Source of the DNA: Massilia sp. Se16.2.3
GTDB lineage: Bacteria > Pseudomonadota > Gammaproteobacteria > Burkholderiales > Burkholderiaceae_D
DNA length: 64,000 nucleotides
Direction: 5' to 3'
NCBI RefSeq assembly: GCF_014171595.1
Contig: NZ_CP050451.1
Location: 5,146,001-5,210,000 of the forward strand
Shown: piece after piece, positions 51,935-60,856 of the stretch
Layout: every line of letters begins with the position of its first letter
Numbering within the stretch: the stretch's first letter is position 1
The notes under the pieces: generated by a model
The model's database searches: none
What the model saw: only the letters and a program-made list of their open reading frames with translations
What the model was told of the DNA's origin: nothing
Position numbers and translations under genes: made by a program

Positions 51935-52306
51935 ATGCGTTGGCTACATACACTTCAATCACTGGATTTCCGAATGGCAGTTGAATCCGTACGTAAGATC
52001 TTTTGGCTTCTCTTATTTCTGGAGGCAATCCTCATACTTATAAGTGATCATGTAGCGCTAAAACATCTGCGGGTTACCCAATTCGGAGAACGTGGAAATG
52101 AAGAGATATTAAATAATCTGCTTCGATCCTTAAATCTAGGAATTGTAATAATTTACGCTTCTGCTATTGCAACTTCAATTAGAATCAAAAGTTTGCTTGG
52201 AAGCGAACCGTTGCCAAGTAGGCTAAAAAATCTGAGTATAGCCGTCGTATGGCCGGTTATTGTGTTTTTGTTCTATGGTTATCTGATCGGTTACTCCGCG
52301 AGCTAA
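51935..52306 (+). CDS. small hypothetical membrane protein
   Basis: Encodes up to 123 aa. The Met at 51974 could be the true start, removing the first 13 residues. There are three hydrophobic segments (about 22-40, 68-88 and 101-118). The gene is AT-richer than the host average. No family is recognised. Confidence 0.5.
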   Translation: MRWLHTLQSLDFRMAVESVRKIFWLLLFLEAILILISDHVALKHLRVTQFGERGNEEILNNLLRSLNLGIVIIYASAIATSIRIKSLLGSEPLPSRLKNLSIAVVWPVIVFLFYGYLIGYSAS

Positions 52307-52347
52307 AAATTGATCACAGATTCCTGTTGTTCCAGTAACGACTACAC

Positions 52348-52398
52348 CATACACTGAGCCAATCTGAACGTCGGCAATAGGCCAGGAGCGGTCCTTCA
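52348..52398 (+). repeat. type-1 palindromic repeat (copy 4)
   Basis: CATACACTGAGCCAATCTGAAC is followed by GTCGGCAATAGGCC and GGAGCGGTCC. It stands 24 bases before the gene at 52422. Confidence 0.55.
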
Positions 52399-52421
52399 AC
52401 GGCCAAGGTCTAAAGGGGCAA

Positions 52422-52880
52422 ATGAAGACTTTCATCTTGGAAAAGACCGATCAGGTCCGCTGGTACACCAATATGCGCGACGTGTTCGAAGCCGCCAACA
52501 TTGCGCCGCAAGACTATGACTGGTACGTCAGCGACATCGAAACAAACTGGAGGCCACCGGGCTTTGAGCCGGATGATCAATGGTTCACCGGCGACGAACT
52601 CGCAGCCTTCCTTCATGCCCATGAGATCCAGTTCATCTGGGCAGTGTTTAGTGCAGTACCGAAGGGGTTTCGTCCGATACCTGCTCTGGCACCATACGTC
52701 GAGGACAATCCACGGTATTGGGACGGTACGGAACCGGAACCGCAGTTAGAAGGCGCTTTGTTCGAAATCGCATGCTGGGACAGTAGTGGAACGATTCTGA
52801 TCAACCTGCCCGCACAGGTCATCGATTCGTTCGTGACCCGTTATCCAAACACCAAGCCGTTGGCAACCGCGCGTTCCTGA
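52422..52880 (+). CDS. hypothetical protein, possible immunity-type
   Basis: Encodes 152 aa, soluble, acidic and aromatic-rich. It contains DYDWYVSDIETNW and FIWAVFSAVPKGF. Start ATG 52422 has AAAGGGG upstream. The size, acidity and genomic setting resemble the immunity/orphan gene type, but I see no toxin beside it. It is flanked by a type-1 repeat upstream and a type-2 repeat downstream. Confidence 0.6.
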   Translation: MKTFILEKTDQVRWYTNMRDVFEAANIAPQDYDWYVSDIETNWRPPGFEPDDQWFTGDELAAFLHAHEIQFIWAVFSAVPKGFRPIPALAPYVEDNPRYWDGTEPEPQLEGALFEIACWDSSGTILINLPAQVIDSFVTRYPNTKPLATARS

Positions 52881-52893
52881 TGGATGCCGCTAC

Positions 52894-52930
52894 GTCCGCT
52901 TCGGGTCGGTAGCTGCCGGTCGCTATAGGC
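52894..52930 (+). repeat. type-2 palindromic repeat
   Basis: GTCCGCTTCGGGTCGGTAGC is followed by TGCCGGTCGC. It lies 13 bases after the stop of the gene at 52422-52880 and precedes the type-1 repeat at 52981, so the two repeat types sit together between genes. Confidence 0.6.
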
Positions 52931-52980
52931 TCGTTTTCGCGTCCGCGAAAATGCAGGAACTTCCAGGCGACAACTTATCC

Positions 52981-53031
52981 ATTAGACTGAGCGCGACCGA
53001 ACGGCCGAAATCGGCCAGAAACGGTCGTTCA
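52981..53031 (+). repeat. type-1 palindromic repeat (copy 5)
   Basis: ATTAGACTGAGCGCGACCGAAC is followed by GGCCGAAATCGGCC and GGTCGTTCA. GGCCGAAATCGGCC is itself partly self-complementary (GGCCGA/TCGGCC). Confidence 0.55.
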
Positions 53032-53052
53032 CATACCAACCCCGACTGTCAA

Positions 53053-53433
53053 ATGTTCAAATTCTTCAAGCAAAAATCTGCCATAGAAGGCAATAAGCTG
53101 TATCGCATAACATTGCATGTCGGGCGGGGCACGAACACCGAGATGCCCGCTAACTTGATTGGGGCATATGTTCCAGTTTTCGTAGGTGCTGATGGTCATG
53201 AGGCCGCAGCGTTTAAGGCAGTGGCGGAAGTAAGAAGTCGTGGTTTTAGCTTCATTGACATTGCCGATGGTCAAATTCACGAACTTGACCCGTATCGGTG
53301 GGACGCCTTCGTCATGGAGGCTTGGACGGATTTTGCTACGGAGTTTCCAACGCAGGCAAAGGTGATCGAGGCATTACGAACCAACTTCGTTTTCATCGGC
53401 CCGTACGCATCATATGAGGCGCAAACGCCCTAG
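53053..53433 (+). CDS. hypothetical protein
   Basis: Encodes 126 aa from the ATG at 53053. An earlier ATG at 52951 would run through the repeat and is rejected. It is a soluble alpha/beta protein with LYRITLHVGRG and an Ala/Phe-rich middle. Acidic residues and a C-terminal aromatic segment are similar to those of the gene at 52422, perhaps the same functional class. No family is recognised. It follows a type-1 repeat and precedes the second MITE-like element. Confidence 0.6.
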   Translation: MFKFFKQKSAIEGNKLYRITLHVGRGTNTEMPANLIGAYVPVFVGADGHEAAAFKAVAEVRSRGFSFIDIADGQIHELDPYRWDAFVMEAWTDFATEFPTQAKVIEALRTNFVFIGPYASYEAQTP

Positions 53434-53888
53434 ATGCGATAGGTAACGTCGACTGTCGAAGGTCCGCAATGGGTCTATTGTGTTGAAAAAGTCGCCAAGC
53501 AACTTTTCTGACCTGTTTTCGGCCGGTTAAGAGTCCAACCAGCTGGCGTTCGTTGAACAGGCGCGGTTTTGTGTAGCCGAGGTAACGCTCTTTCGTGGAC
53601 GGAAGGCAAGCGCTCCGAGTTTTTCAACACAATAGGTCGATAGCGGACTTTCGTAGCGGCACTGCAGGCATTGAGATGGCGGCCCCGTTCTCAACCGGAC
53701 TGATGCGATGGCCCAAGCACTTCTCCCTGAAGTCCTTTGGTCGCTATAGCAGCTCATCTTCCCAAGCACTATCGATCTGCCGAAGGCGGGCGGCCGCGCG
53801 TCGATGGCTCCACCGTTTTTGCCGACTTTGCATCCGCTTTGAGCGTCGACCCGACATTCATCAGGCGTTCCTTTCGCTAGCCTGCACG
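53434..53888. other. intergenic 455 bp: MITE-like element and unassigned sequence
   Basis: It carries MITE-like element 2 (53476-53634). The remaining 250 bases (53639-53888) hold no convincing gene. An open frame there lacks a ribosome binding site and protein-like composition. Confidence 0.55.
53472..53638. mobile_element. MITE-like element 2 with GGTC target duplication
   Basis: The element 53476-53634 (159 bp) has perfect 15-bp ends TATTGTGTTGAAAAA and its complement, bounded by GGTC at 53472-53475 and 53635-53638. No transposase is encoded. Without it, the target reads GGTCCGCAATG-GGTC-GATAGCGGAC, a palindrome. The first 15 bases before the insertion are the same as for element 1. Confidence 0.75.
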
Positions 53889-53919
53889 TGGCCTTCCCTC
53901 ATCGTCACGGACACTTCCG

Positions 53920-54780
53920 TTAGGCGCATTTTAGATTTTCAAACTGTACCGGGCTGATGTAGCCGATAGTGGAATGACGCCGGCGTGGATTGTAGAACCT
54001 TTCGATATAGTCGAACACGTCAGCGCGTAAATCATCTCGGGTCCGGTAGTGCTTTTTGCTCAGGCGCTCGGTCTTGAGCGTCGAGAAGAAGCTTTCCATT
54101 GCAGCGTTGTCCCAGCAGTTGCCACGACGGCTCATGCTGCAAACGATGCCGTGAGACTCGAGCAAGCGCTGAAAGTCTTCGCTGGTGTATTGGGAGCCTT
54201 GGTCGGAATGATGCAGCACTGCCCGAGGACGGCCACGACGGAAAACAGCCATCAGCAGGGCATCCATTACCAGCTGTGCCGTCATTGTCGGTTGCATCGA
54301 CCAGCCCACTACACGCCGCGAGTACAGGTCGAGGACAACAGCGACAAACAGCCAGCCTTCGCCAGTCCATACATAGGTAAAGTCAGCTGCCCATTTCTGG
54401 TTCGGGCCTGTCGCTTCAAACTGCCGGTCCAGCAAGTTGGGCGCAATGGCGTGGATCGGCGCGTCAAGCTGACCTGGTGCACGGCGACGCTTATGCCGAG
54501 CCTTGATGCCAGCTGCTTTCATCAGCCGTGCTACGCGATTCTCGCTGCAAGCGAAGCCAGCATCGATAAGGTCTCGCACTACGCGCGGCGAACCATATGT
54601 GCCATCGCTGGCTTCGTAGCTATGCTTGATGGCCTTGAGCAGCTGCGCATTCTCGCGTTCGTGCGCACTCACTGGCCGGCCGAACCAGTCGTAAAAGCCG
54701 CTGCTCGATACGCCGAGTAGACGACACATCGTCCGCGTCGGCCAGATGGTTCGATATTTGGCGATGAAGCCGTACTTCAC
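53920..54780 (-). CDS. IS3-family transposase OrfB (DDE integrase domain)
   Basis: Encodes 286 aa. The HTH_21 part (SSSGFYDWFGRP) and the rve integrase core are present. The DDE residues are Asp in WAADFTYV, Asp in HHSDQGSQY and Glu in NAAMESFFSTLK. It should be made as an OrfAB fusion by -1 frameshifting at the AAAAAAG heptamer (complement of 54810-54816) in the end of orfA. It appears intact. Confidence 0.92.
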   Translation of the reverse strand: MKYGFIAKYRTIWPTRTMCRLLGVSSSGFYDWFGRPVSAHERENAQLLKAIKHSYEASDGTYGSPRVVRDLIDAGFACSENRVARLMKAAGIKARHKRRRAPGQLDAPIHAIAPNLLDRQFEATGPNQKWAADFTYVWTGEGWLFVAVVLDLYSRRVVGWSMQPTMTAQLVMDALLMAVFRRGRPRAVLHHSDQGSQYTSEDFQRLLESHGIVCSMSRRGNCWDNAAMESFFSTLKTERLSKKHYRTRDDLRADVFDYIERFYNPRRRHSTIGYISPVQFENLKCA

Positions 54781-55064
54781 TTGAGGTCGGCTGCGAAGTA
54801 GCCGAGCGCCTTTTTTAAGATGTCGCGCTCCGTCTTGACCTTGGCCAGCTCGCGCCGCATGCGCTCATATTCCTGGCTTGAGACCTTCTCGCTCCCGCCT
54901 GTGACCTCTGCATCCACGTTGGCGTCTCTGCACCACCGTCCCAGCAGGTTCGCGCCAATGCCCAGGTCTCGCGCAATTGCCGCCTTGCTCGCACCAGGCT
55001 GGCCTACCAGCTTGACTGCCTCTCGCTTGAACTCTTCTGAAAACAACCGTCTTTCACGTGCCAT
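54777..55064 (-). CDS. IS3-family transposase OrfA
   Basis: Encodes 95 aa. It has an N-terminal helix-turn-helix (SEEFKREAVKLVGQPG, IARDLGIGANLLGRWC) and a leucine-zipper-like tail (YERMRRELAKVKTERDILKK). It overlaps orfB by four bases, with the A6G slippery site near its end. It binds the IS ends and forms the N-terminal part of the OrfAB transposase. Confidence 0.9.
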   Translation of the reverse strand: MARERRLFSEEFKREAVKLVGQPGASKAAIARDLGIGANLLGRWCRDANVDAEVTGGSEKVSSQEYERMRRELAKVKTERDILKKALGYFAADLK

Positions 55065-55126
55065 GTAATACCTCCGATAGGGACATCATACCTATCGAAA
55101 GTGTCCGAGCTGGTGGGGGAAGGCCA

Positions 55127-55484
55127 GTTCGTGGTCCATGCGATGAGTGCAGTAGATCAAATCACCAAGTATAACGCTGATTGCCGTTTGGAAACTAATC
55201 CAATGACCCTCGCGCACGGAACATGTGATCTGTAGAGCGAGTGACTAGCTCGGTGTCCGCTGTGGGTCGGGAGCAGCCGTACACTGAACGGCCGAAAACG
55301 GCTACAAGCAGACCTGGCGAACTCCGGTCGATAGCCAAATCGCAAACAGATCGAAAAGCGTCGTGGCCAGCAGATGGTGTACTTGCATCCATGCTGGCGT
55401 GGTGAAGCCGGCGTCTGCAGAAAAACGCAAAAAGCGAGACAATGCCCGATTACGTCTTGCGTTATGTCCGCATCGGTCTCTACC
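55127..55484. other. intergenic 358 bp with type-2/type-1 repeat
   Basis: The stretch 55255-55315 is a repeat unit (GTCCGCTGTGGGTCGGGAGC, then GTACACTGAACGGCC and ACGGCTACAAGC). The remainder holds no clear gene. The promoter of the YedE-type gene should lie at the right end. Confidence 0.5.
55255..55315 (+). repeat. type-2 repeat joined directly to a type-1 start
   Basis: GTCCGCTGTGGGTCGGGAGC (55255-55274) runs directly into GTACACTGAACGGCC (55279-55293). This is the compact form of the two repeat parts found separated elsewhere in the island. Confidence 0.55.
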
Positions 55485-56693
55485 ATGTCCTCTTCTACTG
55501 CTACCCTGGCCCGCCCGGGCATCAACCCGGCGCCGCTCGGCGTCTCCCTCTTGCTCATCGCACTGGGCAGCTGGTACCTCGGCCAGGCCGTCGATGGTCG
55601 CCACGCCGCGCTGTTCGTCGTTGGCGCCCTGCTCGGCCTGTCGCTCTACCACGCGGCCTTCGGCTTCACCTCGGCCTGGCGTGTCTTCATCGCCGACGGC
55701 CGCGGCGACGGCCTGCGCGCGCAGATGCTGATGCTGGCCGTCGGCGTGATGCTGTTCTTTCCGGCGCTCGCCAATGGCAGCCTGTTCGGCACGCCTGTCA
55801 CCGGGCTGGTCTCGCCCGCGGGCACCTCGGTGATCGTCGGCGCCTTCATCTTCGGCATCGGCATGCAGCTGGGCGGCGGCTGCGCCTCCGGCACGCTCTA
55901 TACGGTCGGCGGCGGCAGCACGCGCATGGTCGTGACCCTGGCCGCCTTCATCACCGGCTCCGTGATCGCTACCGCCTACATGCCCTTCTGGACGTCGCTG
56001 CCGCAGCTGCAGCCGATTTCCCTCGTTACCACGCTTGGCCTGGCGCCGGCGCTGGCCCTCAACCTTGCCGTGTTCGCGCTGATCGCGGGCATCACGGTCG
56101 TCGTCGAGAAGCGCCGCCATGGCCGCCTGGTCGCGTCAAGCGCGCAGCCGCTGTCCTCGCCCCGGCTGCGCGGCCCCTGGCCGCTGGTGGCGGGCGCCCT
56201 GGCGCTGGTGCTGCTCAATTTCGCCACGCTGGCGCTGTCCGGCCGTCCCCGGGGCGTGACCTCGGCGTTTGCGCTGTGGGGCGCCAAGGGGGCGTCGCTG
56301 CTGGGTGTCGACGTCGCCAGCTGGGCCTACTGGACCAAGCCGGCGAATGCCGCCGCGCTGGCGGCGCCCGTGACCCGCGACGTGACTTCGGTGATGAACA
56401 TCGGCATCGTGCTCGGCGCGATGCTGGCGGCCGCCCTGGCCGGGCGCTACGCGCCGGTGTGGCGCCTGCCGCTGCGTTCCCTCGCCGCCGCCATCGTCGG
56501 CGGCCTGCTGCTGGGCTTTGGCGCGCGCCTGGCCTATGGCTGCAATATCGGGGCCTACTTCAGCGGCATCCTGTCGGGTAGCTTGCACGGCTGGCTGTGG
56601 CTGGTGGCTGCCTTCGTCGGCAACGTGCTCGGTACCCGCCTGCGCCCGCTGTTCGGCCTGGAAGTCGAGCGGGTGAAGCCGAGCGCCTGCTGA
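55485..56693 (+). CDS. YeeE/YedE-family (TsuA-type) sulfur-compound transporter
   Basis: Encodes 402 aa from the ATG at 55485; 55464 is an alternative start. There are about ten membrane helices in two repeated YeeE/YedE domains. The cysteine motifs GGGCASGTLY in the first half and YGCNIGAYFSG in the second are those of the thiosulfate transporter TsuA. It probably imports thiosulfate or another reduced sulfur compound through the inner membrane. No TusA/SirA partner gene is adjacent. It is convergent with the lipid kinase gene. Confidence 0.85.
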   Translation: MSSSTATLARPGINPAPLGVSLLLIALGSWYLGQAVDGRHAALFVVGALLGLSLYHAAFGFTSAWRVFIADGRGDGLRAQMLMLAVGVMLFFPALANGSLFGTPVTGLVSPAGTSVIVGAFIFGIGMQLGGGCASGTLYTVGGGSTRMVVTLAAFITGSVIATAYMPFWTSLPQLQPISLVTTLGLAPALALNLAVFALIAGITVVVEKRRHGRLVASSAQPLSSPRLRGPWPLVAGALALVLLNFATLALSGRPRGVTSAFALWGAKGASLLGVDVASWAYWTKPANAAALAAPVTRDVTSVMNIGIVLGAMLAAALAGRYAPVWRLPLRSLAAAIVGGLLLGFGARLAYGCNIGAYFSGILSGSLHGWLWLVAAFVGNVLGTRLRPLFGLEVERVKPSAC

Positions 56694-56706
56694 AGGCGCG
56701 GCGCGG

Positions 56707-57702
56707 CTAGGCGAGGCGCGCGCCTGCTGGTGCCCGCTCGCCGTCTGGCGCCGCCTCAGGCACGGGCACGGGTTTCAGCAGGCGCAGCCTGCCCTCCACC
56801 ACGCGGAATTCGAGCGGCATGTCCATGCGCGTGACTTCGCCGTCGGTGGCGACCTTGATGCGCCGTCGCGGCGACAGCGCCGCGTGGCGCACGCGCAGGC
56901 GCTTGAAAGAGAAGGCGACCACGTTCTCGGCATCGCCCAGGCGCCCGAGCGCGCCGCGCACCAGCAGGCCGAGCATGCCGAACTTGCCGACCACGCGTGG
57001 TGCGATCGCCGCCAGTTCGCCCTCCTCGACCGCCTCGGTCAGCGGCTCCATGCCGACCTGCTCCATCTGCAGCCGGTTGTTACCGACAAACAGGGTGGCC
57101 GTGCGCAGCTTGCGCGTATGGCCCTCGGTTTCGAGCTCGATGCGCAGCGGCCGGTGGCGTCCGAGCGCGGTCTTCAGCGCGGAGAGGATCGCCACCACGC
57201 GGCTGCGGCCATACTGGCGCTTGTCGTGTTCGCGCGCCTCGAGCAATTGCGGATAGAGGCCGACGCTGGCGTTGACGAGGAAGATGCGGTCGTTGACCAT
57301 GCCGACCTGCACCGGCGTGACGCGCGCGTCCAGCAGCGCGCGCACGGCGTCGGCCAGGTCTTCGGGGATGCCGTGGGTGCGGCCGAAATAATTGAAGGTC
57401 CCCTGCGGCAGCACGCCGAACAGGCAGCCCTGCAGCACCGCCTGGTGCGCCACCGCATTGATGGTGCCGTCGCCGCCGGCGGCGACCAGCACGCCTTCGT
57501 GCTCCTTCGCCTGGTTCGCCACGCGGCGCGCGATGTCGCCGATCTGGCTGGCGTCGCGCACGATCTCGAGGTGGCAGGTGCGTCCCGCGGCGCCGAGCAC
57601 GTCGCGGATGGTCGAGCAGCGCAGCTCGGTTTCGGAATGGCCGGAACCGGCATTCAAGACGACGTAGAAGGCGGCGTTCGGCCCTGGTTCGGCGGTTGAC
57701 AT
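56707..57702 (-). CDS. diacylglycerol kinase-family lipid kinase
   Basis: Encodes 331 aa from the ATG at 57702. The N-terminal domain has the nucleotide loop AAGGDGTINAVAHQ near residue 75, with FGVLPQGTFNYFGR after it, typical of the DAGK/YegS family. It would phosphorylate a lipid such as diacylglycerol at the membrane. The C-terminal beta domain is complete. It is convergent with the YedE-type gene; its upstream neighbour is the acetyltransferase gene on the same strand. Confidence 0.85.
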   Translation of the reverse strand: MSTAEPGPNAAFYVVLNAGSGHSETELRCSTIRDVLGAAGRTCHLEIVRDASQIGDIARRVANQAKEHEGVLVAAGGDGTINAVAHQAVLQGCLFGVLPQGTFNYFGRTHGIPEDLADAVRALLDARVTPVQVGMVNDRIFLVNASVGLYPQLLEAREHDKRQYGRSRVVAILSALKTALGRHRPLRIELETEGHTRKLRTATLFVGNNRLQMEQVGMEPLTEAVEEGELAAIAPRVVGKFGMLGLLVRGALGRLGDAENVVAFSFKRLRVRHAALSPRRRIKVATDGEVTRMDMPLEFRVVEGRLRLLKPVPVPEAAPDGERAPAGARLA

Positions 57703-57799
57703 GGAATGACGCGGCTTTCGGAATGATCGACCTGACAACATCCTAGCATGCTGTCGCGTCGGGGCGGCGCACGCTGGTCCGGGCCTGCCCGGGGCGGAT

Positions 57800-58324
57800 C
57801 TATTCGTCTCTCGTCGGCCAGTGGTCGGGATCCTGCAACAGCTGATACATCACGTAGGCGTCGACATAGCCCAGGCGCTTGTGGCGAAACGCCTTGGGCA
57901 GCGTGCCGACGATCGAGAAGCCGAGCTTCTTCCACAGCATCACGGCCGCCGTGTTGGTGCTGACGACGTAGTTGAACTGCATTGCCAGGTAGCCCTGGCG
58001 GCGCGCCTCCCCCAGGCTGTGCTCGCCGAGCAGGCGCCCCACGCCCCCGCCCCGGGCGGCGGGACTGACCATGTACGAGGCATTGGCCACGTGGGCGCCG
58101 CGGCCGATCTGGTTCGGCACCACGCGGTACATCCCGAGCACGCGTTCGCCCAGCGCGGCCACGCGCGTGGTGACGCCGGCACCGAGCCAGTAAGCCTGCG
58201 CCCCTTCGGGCGAGGTGTCGTGCTCGAATGGATAGGTCTCGCCGCCGGCGACATGGGCCTGGAAGATGGTCCACATGGCGTCGAAGTCGGCGCTGGTAGC
58301 GGGGCGGATCTGGAGTTCTTTCAC
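57800..58324 (-). CDS. GNAT-family N-acetyltransferase
   Basis: Encodes 174 aa. A GNAT fold is evident: the acetyl-CoA loop is RGGGVGRLLG near residues 95-104, preceded by NASYMVSPAA, and QFNYVVSTNTAAVMLWKKLGF follows. It is likely cytoplasmic. The substrate, perhaps an amino group of a small molecule or antibiotic, cannot be read from sequence. The start ATG at 58324 is preceded by AAAGAA. It is upstream of the lipid kinase gene on the same strand. Confidence 0.83.
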   Translation of the reverse strand: MKELQIRPATSADFDAMWTIFQAHVAGGETYPFEHDTSPEGAQAYWLGAGVTTRVAALGERVLGMYRVVPNQIGRGAHVANASYMVSPAARGGGVGRLLGEHSLGEARRQGYLAMQFNYVVSTNTAAVMLWKKLGFSIVGTLPKAFRHKRLGYVDAYVMYQLLQDPDHWPTRDE

Positions 58325-58432
58325 GGCGTGGACAAGACTTGTGGGAGTACGAAGTTGTCTGGAAGGGCGTCGTCGATCAAAAACGGTCGGGCACCAAGGG
58401 GACCGGGAATTCTAGCACCGTGCCTTGAGGGC

Positions 58433-59708
58433 TCAGCGCGCCATTCGAAAATCGACCGCATCCGGGCGGCCCGGCAGGCGCAGCGTGGAACGCGCGGGCG
58501 CCGCTTCCGCGACGATGGCGCCGCGCCGCACTACCGCACGGCGCGCGGCGCGCAGGCGGATCGCCTCGACCGGATCGCCGGCAGCCAGCAGCACGAAATC
58601 GGCGTAACAGCCGGGCGCCAGGCCATAGCCTTCGAGTCCGAGGATGCGCGCGGGCGTGTCCGTGATGGCCATGAAACACTGGCGCATCGCCGCCTGTCCC
58701 GTCATCTGCGCCACGTGCAGGCCCATGTGGGCTACTTCGAGCATGTCGCCGGAACCGAGGCCGTACCAGGGATCCATCACACAGTCGTGGCCGAAAGCGA
58801 CGTCGACGCCGGCGGCCAGCAACTCCGGCACGCGCGTCATGCCGCGCCGTTTCGGATAGGTGTCGGCGCGCCCCTGCAGGGTGATGTTGATCAGGGGGTT
58901 GGCAATCGCCGCCACGCCGGACTCGCGCATCAGCGGCAGCAGCTTGCTGACATAGTAGTTGTCCATCGAGTGCATCGAGGTCAGGTGCGAGCCCGCCACC
59001 CTGCCCTGCAATCCGAGGCGCCAGGTTTCATGCGCCAGCGTTTCGATGTGGCGCGAGAGCGGATCGTCGGTCTCGTCGCAGTGCATGTCCACGCGCAGGC
59101 CCTGCTCGGCTGCGTACTCGCACAGCAGGCGCACCGATTCCGCCCCTTGCGCCATCGTGCGCTCGAAATGCGGGATGCCGCCGACCACGTCCACGCCCAT
59201 CCTGATCGCGCGCTTGAGGTTCTCGAAGGCGCCGGGGCTGCGCAGCAGGCCATCCTGGGGGAAGGCCACCAGCTGCAGGTCGATATACCGTGCGACGCGG
59301 CGGCGCACCTCCAGCAGGAACCTCGACCGCCAGCAGGCGCTCGTCGCAGATATCCACGTGGGTACGGATCGCCAGCAGGCCGCGCGCCACCGCCCAGTCG
59401 CAATAGCGCATGGCCCGCTCGACCAGGGCTTCCTGCGCCAGCTGGGGCTTCAGTTCGCCCCACAGCGCGATTCCCTCGAGCAGCGTGCCGGACTCGTTGA
59501 CGCGCGGCAGGCCATAGCTGAGGGTGGCATCCATGTGGAAGTGCGCGTCGACGAAGGGCGGCGTGACCAGGTCGCCGGCGGCGTCGATTTCGCGCCGCCC
59601 GGTGACGGCCAGTACGGGGCCGACGGCGGCAATGCGCTCGCCCTCGACGGCGATGTCGATCCCGCGGCGACCGTCGGGCAGGCTGGCGTTGCGAATGACG
59701 AGATCCAT
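58433..59708 (-). pseudogene. cytosine deaminase-like amidohydrolase, frameshifted
   Basis: The N-terminal frame begins at the ATG at 59708 with a strong AAAGGAG and holds VDAHFHMD, the first metal pair. The second frame continues from about 59320 to 58433 with DMHCDETDD, SHLTSMHSM and FGHDCVMDPW, which carry the remaining metal and catalytic ligands. The pattern is that of CodA-like cytosine/creatinine deaminases. The protein would be about 424 aa and cytoplasmic. The frame break near 59315-59330 can be healed by one base. Confidence 0.75.
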
Positions 59709-59905
59709 CGGGGCTCCTTTTCGAGTCTGCCATTGTAGCGAGTTCGCTTCCGCGTGGATGCTGTTTGCCGTGTCATTTTGTAACAGTGCTGCATTGCAAT
59801 ATTTCCCACATGCCACAGTGACAAATTCTCCTTTCCAAGGCTGACTGTCAAGGCTACACTAGGATTTGTTGCAGTGCGCCATAACCGAACGAATAAGGAA
59901 TTCCA

Positions 59906-60747
59906 ATGACTTCACTTCCAGAACAGTTCTTCGCAGCACGACAGACCCAGCTCGACCATGGATTCAAGCTGATGCGCAGTTTCAGCGAACAGGCGCTCGA
60001 CCGCACCAGCCGGGTGCTGACGCTGCAGATCGATGCCTCGCGCGCCGCCGTCGAACAGTCTTCCACCGCCATGCGCCAGCTGCTGGCGGTGCGCGATCCG
60101 CGCGACCTGCTGACGCTCGGTAGCCAGTCGCAGCAACAACTGCGCACCCTGTTCGATTTCAGCCGCGAGCTCTTCAGCATCGCCATCACGCCGTATGCCA
60201 CGCCGCTGCGCAGCTATGCCGTGAACGCGCCGACATCGGCCACCCGGCGGCCCCGGAAACCGCGCCGTTGCAGGACAGCGCGGACAGTGCCAAGCAGGCC
60301 GCGGCCGAGGCTTTCGAGCGCATCGGCGGCGATACCGCGTCGGTCGCGGCTGCGGCCACCGCTGCCGCCGTGTCGGAGAGCGCGTCGCCTGGCGCGTCGC
60401 ATGGCGCGTCGCATGGTGCACCAACCCCGGCGCATGCGGAAGCGGCCGTGCAGTCTTCGTCCGACTTCGTCCTGCCGACCGAGACTGCCCCGCAGCAGGC
60501 TGCGGAAGTCGTCACCTCCGTCATCGCCCCCGATGCCGAACCGACGCCGATCGCCAAGGCCACGGTCGAAGCGCTCGAGGTGCCGCTCGCTCCCCCGCAC
60601 CCGCTTGCGGCCAGCGTGCCGGTCGAAGTGGCCGTCGAAATCGAGCTGCCGAGAATCGAACCCGTGGTGGCCGCGCCGCCATCACCCGCACACACGACAG
60701 GTCCCGTCGAAACGCGCGGCACCAAGGGTCGCAGGAAGCAGACCTGA
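59906..60747 (+). pseudogene. phasin-family protein, frameshifted
   Basis: The first frame begins MTSLPEQFFAARQTQLDHGF at 59906 and matches the phasin N-terminus with FDFSRELFSIA. From about 60230 it continues in another frame (PETAPLQDSADSAKQAAAEAF) to 60747, where the C-terminus is Ala/Pro-rich and ends GRRKQT. Phasins coat polyhydroxyalkanoate granules. The break near 60210-60235 is GC-rich. It is followed by a good terminator at 60807-60834. No phaC is present in the window. Confidence 0.8.
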
Positions 60748-60806
60748 GGTACCCATGCGGGCGCGCGCCGAGGCGCGCTGCGGCCGTCGGGCAAAGAAAG
60801 TAGACT

Positions 60807-60834
60807 AGCGGGCTTCGGCCCGCTTTCTTTTTTC
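60807..60834 (+). terminator. intrinsic terminator after the phasin gene
   Basis: AGCGGGC (60807-60813), a TTCG loop and GCCCGCT (60818-60824) are followed by TTCTTTTTT. The UUCG-type tetraloop is stable. It lies 60 bases after the phasin stop and before the ABC exporter pair. Confidence 0.88.
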
Positions 60835-60856
60835 GGGCCTCACGCAAGGAATACCG

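Larger units (their letters stand above)
53889..55126 (-). mobile_element. IS3-family insertion sequence, about 1.24 kb
   Basis: The element has imperfect inverted ends of about 36 bp beginning TGGCCTTCCC (53889-53898, complement at 55117-55126), with a second matching block GGACACTT. It carries orfA and orfB. No target-site duplication is obvious in the flanks (cacg and gttc), so the element may be old or rearranged. TG...CA ends are usual for the IS3 family. Confidence 0.8.

Noticed and set aside
52951..53052. Upstream start for the gene at 53053
   Set aside because: The additional 34 residues are encoded by the palindromic repeat itself and are not protein-like.
53595..53957. 120-codon frame between MITE-like element 2 and the IS
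   Set aside because: It begins inside the MITE and ends inside the IS, with Arg/Ser-rich shadow composition and no ribosome binding site.
49544..55315. Chromosomal integron with attC sites
   Set aside because: The repeats lack the paired RYYYAAC/GTTRRRY boxes and no integron integrase is visible; only a looser cassette-like pattern is supported.
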